Below, in pieces: positions 55,832-64,000 of a DNA stretch of 64,000 bases (position 1 is its first letter; each line of letters begins with the position of its first letter). Source of the DNA: Myoxocephalus aenaeus. Taxonomy: Eukaryota > Chordata > Actinopteri > Perciformes > Cottidae. The stretch lies in contig JBAMJR010000137.1 of the NCBI GenBank assembly GCA_038501785.1, positions 5,083,501-5,147,500 of the forward strand. Reading direction: 5' to 3'. Position numbers and translations under genes: made by a program. The notes beneath the pieces are model-generated. The model made no database searches. It was not told the DNA's origin and saw nothing but the letters and a program-made list of their open reading frames with translations.

Positions 55832-58800
55832 ATGTGGTCGACACCAGCTGCATGCATGGTGTGCATCATGTGTGGTAAGTACAACATAAGATTTCAGAAA
55901 GCTTTCGGGCTGTGTTGTCTAAAAAAAAAAAAAATATTTTAATAAAGCTAAATTATCAATATAAACTGTTAATGTATTGACTTGATTATGAGAGAAGAGC
56001 TTGTCGGACTTAAAAGTATACAAAAAGGAAAATAGATTTCTTGTCATATCTGCAAAAGTGGTTTCAAACTGCAGTGGGATATACCTGGTTAAAGATAAGT
56101 GTCACAATTCTTGATATGTTGTGCAGTAACATTTTTGACATAATACACTTTATCGTTGTCGCTGTAAGCCAGCAGAAAAACATTTCCTTTGTTTTGCTTT
56201 CTGACTACAGGAATCATATGTGATGTCAAGCAGGTGTGTTCACAACCCAATTTAATACAAAGAATGTCTGACCAGACTTCTGACGATGCCATCAAATTAA
56301 AGGACGACATCCAGAAAGTTATTAATCACATCCACTCGTTGTCAGGTGAAAATGGAAACGAGCGCAACGTCGGCGTCTCCTCCCCAGGAGACGGGTTTGA
56401 CCTAAATGCATATTCTGGTGTTTTGAGTAACTTGTATGCCGTCTTTCAACCACCGACGAGAGAACGATTCATTGATGACCTTCCCACAACATTAGTGTGT
56501 GTTCTGTCTGGGAGACAGGACTGTGGCCTGGAGGCAGAACTAGCGAAGGCCGTGTCTCTGGAGTTCGGAAAGCTTCTGATGACGTTTGTGTCATCTCTGA
56601 GATCCCAGACGTGCACTGCGCGGAGCAGCGATGGAGAGTCCAACAGCTTCCTGTGGGCCTACTTCAGGATGGGAGAGTCAATGTCTGCAGCACTGAACGG
56701 TTTTCAGCAGACATTTATGAATATACTTTCAAGTCTCCCTATTTCTGGGCGCTTGATGAGTGCTGTGAGTGGCGTTGTGGATGCAACTCTGGCGTATGTC
56801 TCAAAGTTCATGGCAACAGTGCTCCGAATCCCAATGGACTATATCCAAATAGCTTTACAGATGGGAATTAGAGTACCGTCTTTAGATGGAAAAGAGACAT
56901 GTGAGCAAGGTAGGGCATTCTTTTTGTCAGTATAAATATTCGAGTACTGCACTGTATAATATATATTAGTATAACTTATTTATGCTACTTGCATTGTTTT
57001 TCTACTTGTTCTTCAGGAGATCTCAAGCAGCTCGTTATGTGGTAAGTCATTTGTGAAATTCACATTCACCATTTTTCCATGTTAAAGCTGCCCTGTAAAG
57101 CTTTTGACAACTCGTAGCATTTTTAAGAGCATAGACTCTGTTAGGTGACTCACAGTTGGAGCTCCTCTACGGCTTGGATTGACATGAAACTCTTCTATTT
57201 GAATAATCAGTAAGAACATTTCAGAAAATATTGGGTTCTTTGATGAGAAGAAAATAAAGTGGAATCTTTAAAGGCGAGTGGAATGTAAAGATTAAACTGT
57301 TAAAATCAATCCCATCAGATTCTCAGTTAATTTTAGATCACTATTGCAACTATGACGGTGTGTCTTGCTCACACCTGAAACGCTGAAGTGTTAAAAATGT
57401 CTTTTTATTATAACTAAGATGATATAAGATAAGAAGCGTAGCAATCCACCAACAAAAGTAGTGCAGAAGGAAACTACTAGCTGGCAAACACGGCTGTAAA
57501 CAATATATGATTTAGAATTTAAAGCAGATCTCCCTAAATCTGCAGGCATTTTAGTTAATGTTATGTTATTGAAATAATCTGTAACGCTTATTAATATCCT
57601 GTTTTGTTTAGGGGAATAAACCACAATGTGAGCTGGTCTTTCACTAACTCCATCACTGACATCCTCCTGGATATCTTCCTGGCTCCAGCAGAGACTCTGT
57701 GTACACATCCAGGGCCAGAGTGCCCCAATCCTCCCAGAGTCCCCTTCCAGCGCAGCGTCTCGGAGGCAAAAGATGACGCTGATAACACCCTGCTCAAATG
57801 TGATCGTCAAAACCTGGCCAGGCTCAATGACACGCTGTGTGCCGACATTGTTGGGGGGTCAAGAGCGGGGTCATCTACATCTGTGCTCCTCTTCTGCCAG
57901 GCGTTAAGCTCCCTCAGCCCTGACCAGATAGAAAAGGTGTGGAGCAACATATGTTATGTTGTTCAAACACTGGCGTCTCCGCTCCTCAGCGGTCCGCCTG
58001 ACTGCAGCGTCGGGGACACGCAGCCTTCCCCCGCCGTCCCCTCTCCCTCTGGGTCTCCTCCCCTGCCTTTTGCTGCACCTTATCGAGTAGTCCGAGAAGC
58101 CTCCAACCTCCAACTGATCGCCTGTAACTACAGCAGCTGGGCGGAGAACGAGGTGGTGGACGATGTCCTCGTGTCACTGTGCAGCGATAACCAACGCGAG
58201 GAGTTTGTGAAGCAGGTGTGTCACAATGCTGGGTTGATGAGAAAGCTGCTCTCGGATCAGATGAACAGCTGGCTGTACGGATACTGTGCCAACTCCTCCG
58301 CAGACCCCGGCTACTTGGTGAGTCTGTTCTGCGTCTATGAGCAGTGGATCAACCAGCCCTCCGTCCTGGTGGACCCCTCTTTACTGGGGTTCTGCATGAG
58401 CCTGGACAGTCCCCGATTGACCACACTCATGTGTGAGCACACCCGATTCTTCGTGCTTTTATTCTCCAACCCTGCAAATGGGCGGTTCATGCCTAACTGC
58501 ACAAACAAGCCCCCTCCACCACCGTTCCCCAACGTGGATTTATTAATATTAGATTCTTGTCGTTACTCAGAGTGGAAGGATGTGACGCAAATTACCATTG
58601 ACGTTTTGTCACAGTGCATCCGCCTCGATCAGAATGGTTTCTCTAAAGAGGTTTGCTCAAACAAAACTTTTCTAAACGGTCTGCTGCGTAATAAAGAAAA
58701 TGCCTGGCTTGAGAATCACTGCAACTCCTCTCTCGCCTTCCCATTCCCTGAGCCGACCGAGCCGCCGGAGCCCTTCAGCATTGCCGGCTGGTGTAACTAC

Positions 58801-61800
58801 CTCACGTGGGGAGAGCGTCAGGTGGACGATTCAGTGGTTGGCCTCTGCTGGCAGCTTGATCAGCTTGCTTTTCAGAAGAATGTCTGCTGCAAGGCGTCCG
58901 TGTTTGAAAAGCTGTTACAGGACCCTCAGAACCAATGGCTGGAATCAGTTTGCTCAGACATAAAGGAAATAGAGGAAATATTGGTGTTACCGCAGGTGGG
59001 TGTTTTACCTGGATGGCATGGGTCTTGTGTATCCAAAGCCTTTACTTGCATGCACCAAAAAAAATGCCATCACTTACTGACCATGTAATTCTATATACAT
59101 GAGTGGGAGGAAAGGGGCAAAAGGTGTTTCACATGAACTCATCAGCAGTGTGTGGTCACATGACCGACAAGGACAATGCAAACAACTTAAAATGTTATTT
59201 CCCTGTTAACGGGGTTTGTTTGGGGAGTTTTTCCTTATCCGAGGGTTGACAAGGAAAGAGTGTTGTTTGCTATACAGGTTGTAAAACCCCCTGAGGCAAA
59301 TTTGTGATGTTAGGCTATATGAATCAATCTGATTTGATTTTTCTTTTTTTTTAACCACTCAGTAGTAAATAATTTGTATTCTGATGTTGTATTGACGATC
59401 ACCTGTACTTTAGGTGTGCAGGTACTCTGAGTGGACCCGTCCCATCATCGTGGACATGACGGAGCTGGCTCTCTGCGCTGAGATCGACTCGCATAACTTC
59501 ACCTCCAAAGTCTGCGCCAATGACACAGTCCTCCAGAACCTGTTGGCTAACCAAGATAACACCTGGTTAATAAAGCACTGTGGCAACCACTCAACTCCAG
59601 GTGGAAATAATGGATCAGACGTAGGCCCCACTGGATTCAACCCAGCAGAGCAGTGCCAGTACTCCAGCTGGAGCATATCTCTTCCAGATGTGGCACTCCT
59701 GACTCTCTGCTGGGAGCAGGACCAGACCAATTTTATCTCCTCCATCTGCCCTAATGTTGGTCTTCTCTTTTTGCTGTCTGGGGAGCCCTCTAGCATGTGG
59801 GTAGGCAGCATGTGCACAACCTACTACACCACTACCACCACCACCACCAGCAGCAGCACCACCACCACCACCACTTCAGATCCCAATTTTTGCCTGGCCA
59901 GAAGCCTGGTGAGGCAGTTCAACTGGACCTGCTCAGCTGACTTCACCTCAGCCTGCCAGGCCGGGGCCAGTCAGAATATGGCCCTGAAGATGATGGTGCG
60001 CTGCTGGGTGGAGAGTCTGAGGTCCAGGGTGGAGGATCTGCTGACTCCACCTGTGGCCACGGTGTTGGAGCAGGCAGTCAGCACTACGGTGGTGATCTTG
60101 TTGGCCCTGGAGGAGGCCCAGAATACCTCCCTGCATGTCACCGAGAACATACGAGCGAGTGTGTTAGCGACTGTAGTTCGCTATCTCGAGACGGAAAACA
60201 TCTTTGACAAAAAGAGGGTGTTGCTGCAGTGCTTTGGGGTAGGTAGTTATATTGTGCTGTAGGATCTTACCAAGTAATCAGATGATTGTATTTAATAATT
60301 TACAAACCTGCATTGGAAATGTATTAATAGCAAAATGTGCTTTTACTATCAACAGTAAAAGTATTTATAATGAAGAAAAAGGCTTTGTGAAATGGAAATA
60401 TTCCAGTAAAATTCTACTTGAATACAGCAGTTGAGTAAATATACTTTGTTACATTCCACAACTACTTGCTATATTACTTATACTGTATGAGTGACTAATG
60501 ATGCATATTTTAGCACAGTGTGAATGGAGATTCTCTCTCATCTTTTATTCATATTGGCTCAATCAGTTTCTGTGTAAAACAATTCATTGACTTCATAGTT
60601 TATCTAATCTTTCATCCATATCATTTACCATTAGCGTCGTAGCAGCTGACCTCCAGTATACAGCCTGCAACTGGTTTACAGTTACACTCCTGTCATCGAT
60701 ATCGCTTCCTCTGGCTGTAATCGCTCCTGGCTCACACTTGATTTGGCAATTGCAATAATGTGTAAATTAAACTGATTTCCAGATTATTTTGTGACATAAA
60801 TCCCCCTTTTTTTGTATCCCATTCTCTGTGTGTGTATGTCTGTCTTTCCCTTCTGTAGAGAGTCTTAACCAGCCTGATGCAGAAAACAAGAGACGTGACC
60901 AGTGATGATGTGCTTATCATTAAGGTGATTTCTACCACACCACCTTAAATGTTAATATGGATTAGTAGCCATGCTAGCATGTCACTCAGTCTGTCGCTCA
61001 GTCCACCACATTGGTCCACGCTTACACTTATTGGATGGATAGATGATGAATCCTCATAAATTTGGCAATTCCCTGACTTTTCCTCTTGTGGTATCATGCA
61101 GCAAATTGCAACAATCGACTGCAACAGCTGCAGCTGCTTGCATGGCTGTCGATTCTTTGCCTTGTATTCTTCATGTCTTTTATTGTATGTGTTGTTCATG
61201 TCTTTTTTGACTAATTTCCTGATGTGTTCATGTGTCCAGGAGTACTTCAGTATTCCGTTGAGCAGCCTGAGCTCAGTGCTCAGTGCAGCACACATCACCA
61301 CCGTCAGACTGATCCTTCAGTACTATAGCGGGAACAAGGACATGCTGAAGGTGGATACGCACACCATTACACCACAGTGTCAAACCTACACTAACCACAT
61401 TTAGCTGTCTTTTCCGCTTTCTTTCTGGAATTCCTAGAGTTCGCTGTAGCATCTGTTTTAGTCTTAGTTGATTACACAGTCCAGTTTCGTATTTGCTTCT
61501 GTTTGCCAGTTGTCCGATGAGTACCTGTCCACCATGGTGTCAGTGCTGTTCCAGACCCACCTGGGAAAAGTCGGGAGTCTCTTCCCTGAGCTGGTGCCGC
61601 TGCTGAGCCCGGCTGACATCCACGCTCTGCCCTCACTGCAGAACAACAGCAATGTGTAAATCATTTTAATTAGTTGTTTTTCTGCTGCTGGAGTTTTCCT
61701 CTCTAAGATTGCCTCCATTCTCCATGCACCTGGTCAGTAGGTTTAGAATCTCTTAGCAGCAAAAGAGTTCTGACTAAGTATTATTTATGTGTTAAACTAA

Positions 61801-64000
61801 GTAGTAACTGAGTTTGTCTTTGTGTTGCATCTGCAAAGAGTATTTAGTGAACAGCATGATTTATTTCCATGGTGCTCGATCATGCAATCTTGCTTTCCTA
61901 CATACATTATGTTTCCATCTGAACACAGCACTGGTATCCTCTGCGAGAAGGGATGTGTCATTGCACCCCGAGGAGGAACATGCATTGTACATAGAAAGTA
62001 AAGGAAACTAGTTCACTGACTAGATTTCATTTGTTATGTATGTGGAGGTATCTGCTGTTGATTCAACCAGAAAGAGACATTAAATGTAGAACAGCAATAC
62101 CATAACTGTACCTAGAGTTACTGTAAATTTATATTCACTGAAGGGAAGTTGTGTCTGCAGGCAGTGCACACATCGAACAAACACAAGTACAAAACATGTC
62201 TCATAAAGAGTTTGTTTTCTTAGGGTGGAAATTAATGAGTCTACTGTTGGATGATACCAATATGATATCTGTATGGTAAATATGTAGCTGATGCCGGAAG
62301 GCAATTAGCTTAGCTTAGCATGAAGACTGCATACATTGGAAAACAGTAACTGCACTGTGTATCGGTAACTACACTAAATATGGAAATTCCCACCAAAAAT
62401 TCCAGCACACAAACCCCGTACAACCACAAATTGTCATCCTTACATTTAGGATTTTGTACAGATTAAACAAAAAGGGGTGACACAGGGGGCAACTGTGACT
62501 CGGTTGTAGAGCGGGGTCGTACTTCGATCAAAGGATCGGCGGTTTGATCCCCGGCTCCACTTGACCATGTCGATGTGTCCTTGGGCACTTAACCCCTATT
62601 TTCCCCAGCAGGCTGTTCCTGTGGTGTGTGAATGGTGAATCGTGCATGGTAGCTCCTCCCATCAGTGTATGAATGAGTGAATGATGGCAAGTAGTGAGAA
62701 AGCGATTTGAGTGGTCAGAAGACTAGAAAAGTGACATTCAAGTACAGTCCATTTACCACTTAAAATAACAATAATAGGTGTTGTTTATTTAATGGAAATG
62801 TCTTTTCTAGGAGGGAGACCATTAACAGACACTTGGAGCGCATGACTTCGGACCAGCGGCGGGCATTTGGCATTTGGTACAGCAAAGCTATGCCCAGCTC
62901 CCTCATCCTCAGAGGTAATCAGTCACTCATCAGGGACACAGGAAACCTGATCGCCTACCTGCCCTTCAACAACTTCCAACACCTCTCATCTGCTCAGGTA
63001 ACAGCCCTCTGAGCTCTGACACCTGGCTAGGAAACCCAAGAAGCCAGGACTCAGTCAGTTGGATTAGCCTCAGGACACAGCACATTATAGCTGCTTGTCA
63101 CGAATGATCAGAGGAAAGCACAGACAGTCTTCTTTCTGTCTCCACCAATGTGTAAAGATAGGAACACTTTAATTAAGAATGACCTGAAGATAAAGGGGGG
63201 ACTGACCTTTTGAGTGCTCAACCACGCAAGGTTAGAGGAATAGTTTTTACATTTTGGGAAAATGCATTTACTCGCTATCTTAAATAGCTTAATTTAGTGC
63301 AAACTGACACAACCACAAATATGCTTTTGCATGGATTTGATAAACAAGATGAAACTTTTAATTTGTGAGCTTTAGAGGTGAGACAGATTTTGCTAACTTT
63401 TGGACCGAGCCAGGCTAGTTGTGTCTGTACACTAAGCTAAACTAAACTGGTCGGCTGGTCGCGTAGCTTCATCAGCATATTTCCCAAATTTTCCAAGATT
63501 TCATCAGTACTTAGTAGTAGACTAAATATAGATTATTTATATATGTTAATGAGGGGAAATAAGCACATTTCTGGAAAATGCCCAACTTTTACTTTGAGTT
63601 CATGATTCTGCCGGGTGTGATCAGCTGAATCTTGTATAATATTTATTTCTCACATTTGCAAAAAAGTTTGAATGTCACATGTTCAGACAGAGATTCTATT
63701 ATTGCATTTCGGTCATCATGCATCTCCACAGCTGTTGGACGGGCTGGATGTGTTGCAGAGAAACACCCTCACTCCTCTGAAGCAGGAGTTCGTAGCTCAC
63801 AGCCTCATTGGCACCTACAGGAACTTGACAGCTCAGGATTTTACCAGGTTGGCAATGACTGATTGGATGCAATAATGAATATACACTTTTTTACAAAATG
63901 TCAAAATTTTCTTAAAGGAAACTAATTTACTCACAGGTGTGTATTGCTAAAACGGTGTCTATAATTTTAGGATGGGAAATCTCTCATGCCTGGCAGACCC
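55832..64000 (+). CDS. strc: Stereocilin-type protein, 5' part, runs off window end
   Basis: Coding exons: 55832-55874, 56211-56909, 57017-57041, 57612-58995, 59414-60238, 60859-60924, 61240-61350, 61510-61655, 62811-62997, 63732-63847, 63971 to beyond 64000. Phases join throughout; about 1,210 codons visible. Stereocilin is a large secreted protein of inner-ear hair bundles and otolithic or tectorial attachments, in the stereocilin/otoancorin/mesothelin superfamily of helical repeats. Support: DLKQLVMWGINHNVSW parallels human LQQLLLWGVRHNLSW; the Cys-rich region has human-like spacing; later exons are Leu-rich helical repeats. A short signal-like N-terminus (MWSTPAACMVCIMCGIIC) begins the frame. 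Six Cys-rich modules and a Thr-rich linker follow. Many NxS/T sites (NHNVSW, NYSSW, NSSLAF) fit secretion. The C-terminal half is missing. A stereocilin-like paralogue cannot be excluded. Confidence 0.82.
56211..56909 (+). CDS. strc: strc second coding exon, N-terminal helical domain
   Basis: 699 nt, entered and left in phase 1. It encodes the mature N-terminus (GIICDVKQVCSQPN), an acidic helical stretch, FDLNAYSGVLSNLYAVFQPP, a Cys pair region (LVCVLSGRQDCG) and long amphipathic helices (FQQTFMNILSSLPISGRLMS). No named domain was recognised by eye. Its position before the MWGINHN motif matches the N-terminal part of human stereocilin, where GPSDCVL occupies a comparable place. Confidence 0.82.
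57017..57041 (+). CDS. strc: strc 25-nt micro-exon
   Basis: Exon of only 25 nt with acceptor TGTTCTTCAG and donor TG|GTAAGT. It encodes GDLKQLVM plus two bases of a Trp codon completed at 57612. The resulting DLKQLVMWGINHNVSW matches human stereocilin in register, which is the reason to accept so short an exon. Confidence 0.8.
57612..58995 (+). CDS. strc: strc large exon with Cys-rich modules 1-4
   Basis: 1,384 nt. It opens with the conserved WGINHNVSWSF block, then a Pro-rich linker, then four tandem Cys-rich modules at 58123-58287, 58330-58500, 58558-58722 and 58792-58953, each 54-57 residues, pattern C-x-Y-x(2)-W, LC or FC, a middle C, LL or LF, and a final C. Linkers are Pro-rich (KPPPPPFP, FPEPTEPPEP). 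Ends CAG|GTGGGT. Confidence 0.85.
59206..59345 (+). repeat. Dispersed repeat, second copy of the GGGAGTTTTTCCT family
   Basis: Located in the 418-nt strc intron 58996-59413. It shares GGGGAGTTTTTCCT, TTGTAAAACCCCCTGAGGCA and AGGCTATAT with the copy at 6425. The rest of this intron shows nothing else. Confidence 0.5.
59414..60238 (+). CDS. strc: strc exon with Cys-rich modules 5-6 and Thr-rich linker
   Basis: 825 nt, 275 codons, phase 0/0. Modules at 59417-59581 (CRYSEW to KHC) and 59654-59815 (CQYSSW to SMC) continue the array of the previous exon. A Thr/Ser-only tract follows (about 59822-59878), then a helical region with four more Cys (WTCSADFTSACQAG, VRCWVESLR, LLQCFG). The tract looks like a short O-glycosylated spacer. 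Confidence 0.85.
59822..59878 (+). repeat. strc: Coding ACC microsatellite in strc
   Basis: Near-pure ACC/AGC triplets in frame, giving an uninterrupted run of Thr and Ser between the last Cys-rich module and the helical region. Confidence 0.9.
60239..60858 (+). other. strc: strc intron
   Basis: 620 nt, A/T-rich; no repeat or gene recognised. Confidence 0.5.
60859..63847 (+). CDS. strc: strc helical-repeat exons
   Basis: Five exons: 60859-60924 (RVLTSLMQKTRD), 61240-61350 (EYFSIPLSSLSSVLSAAHIT), 61510-61655 (LSDEYLSTMVSVLFQ), 62811-62997 (ending FNNFQHLSSAQ) and 63732-63847 (LLDGLDVLQRN). Leu-rich helices with turns at LSPADIHALP and NLTAQDFTR are the kind of repeat seen in the stereocilin/mesothelin superfamily. 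Phase runs 0,0,2,0,2. Confidence 0.8.
60955..61110 (+). repeat. Dispersed repeat A, fragment in a strc intron
   Basis: Contains CATGCTAGCATGTCACTCAG, CAGTCCACCACATTGGTCCA and CTGACTTTTCCTCTTGTGG, in the order of copy A. It fills much of the 315-nt intron 60925-61239. Confidence 0.45.
62225..62471 (+). repeat. Fragment of a dispersed palindromic repeat
   Basis: Contains GGCAATTAGCTTAGCTTAGC and ATGAAGACTG, wording shared with the elements at 6214 and 63233. It abuts the SINE at 62472. The intron part before it (61656-62224) shows nothing else. Confidence 0.35.
62472..62762 (+). repeat. tRNA-derived SINE, better preserved copy
   Basis: In the strc intron before the exon at 62811. A-box-like TGACTCGGTTGTAGAGC and B-box-like GATCGGCGGTTTGATCCCC are about 35 nt apart, as in a tRNA. 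The body has CCATGTCGATGTGTCCTTGG and the tail AGAAGACTAGAAAAGTG then TACAGTCCATTTACCA, shared with the copy at 731. Confidence 0.7.
63233..63500. mobile_element. MITE-like palindromic repeat in a strc intron
   Basis: Begins TAGAGGAATAGTTTTTACAT then TTTTGGGAAAATGC and ends with the near reverse complement GCATATTTCCCAAATTTTCC. Interior AGCTTTAGAGGTGAGACAGA and GGACCGAGCCAGGCTAG match a well-known teleost repeat in reverse. Ends are inverted, so a miniature DNA transposon is likely; superfamily not assigned. Confidence 0.45.
63971..64000 (+). CDS. strc: strc exon cut by window end
   Basis: Acceptor ATAATTTTAG. The first base completes Arg and the frame reads MGNLSCLADP to the last base of the window. 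Extent unknown. Confidence 0.7.

Noticed and set aside
57904..58177. Gly/Arg-rich antisense frames over strc
   Set aside because: Shadows of the Pro/Ser-rich + strand exon.
59410..59817. 135-codon antisense frame over strc exon 59414-60238
   Set aside because: Mirrors the Cys-rich modules, which have consistent + strand meaning.
62472..62550. Functional tRNA gene
   Set aside because: The tRNA-like head is followed by the SINE body and tail shared with another copy, so it is a retroposon, not a tRNA gene.

Overview
The window is vertebrate nuclear DNA and almost certainly from a ray-finned (teleost) fish. Genes are split into short exons by GT-AG introns, there is abundant (TG)n, (TA)n and (TCTG)n microsatellite DNA, and introns hold tRNA-derived SINEs, hAT and Tc1-type transposon remains and short dispersed repeats of kinds common in teleosts. 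Identifications rest on remembered resemblance to vertebrate proteins; no search was run.

Four protein genes lie head-to-tail on the + strand. (1) entrep2 (fam189a1), last ten coding exons, 9716-29174; the N-terminal exons lie upstream of the window, so about the first 9.7 kb is read as intron. (2) golm2 (casc4), complete, ten coding exons, 31454-39921, behind a CpG-rich promoter. (3) ctdspl2, complete, twelve coding exons, 44985-51696, with a CpG-rich promoter and non-coding first exon near 41.1-41.4 kb and a long 3' UTR to about 55.27 kb. (4) A stereocilin-type gene (strc), starting at 55832 and running off the window end; eleven coding exons are visible (about 1,210 codons). Exon phases join correctly for every junction I checked in all four genes.

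The genes do not form a pathway. ENTREP2 is a four-pass membrane adaptor with PPxY motifs, GOLM2 a Golgi type II membrane protein, CTDSPL2 a nuclear HAD-type phosphatase, and stereocilin an extracellular inner-ear protein. Their shared interest is synteny: the human counterparts are all on chromosome 15, with GOLM2 and CTDSPL2 adjacent at 15q15.3.

Most notable observations: six regularly spaced cysteine-rich modules in the stereocilin-type protein followed by a Thr/Ser tract written by an ACC microsatellite; a 168-nt phase-symmetric exon in golm2 matching the 56-residue difference between human isoforms, with a possible intronic poly(A) site behind it; a GC-AG intron and a start-stop uORF in ctdspl2; two hAT elements and a Tc1/mariner transposase relic in ctdspl2 introns; and an antisense 176-codon ORF with its own AATAAA inside an entrep2 intron.
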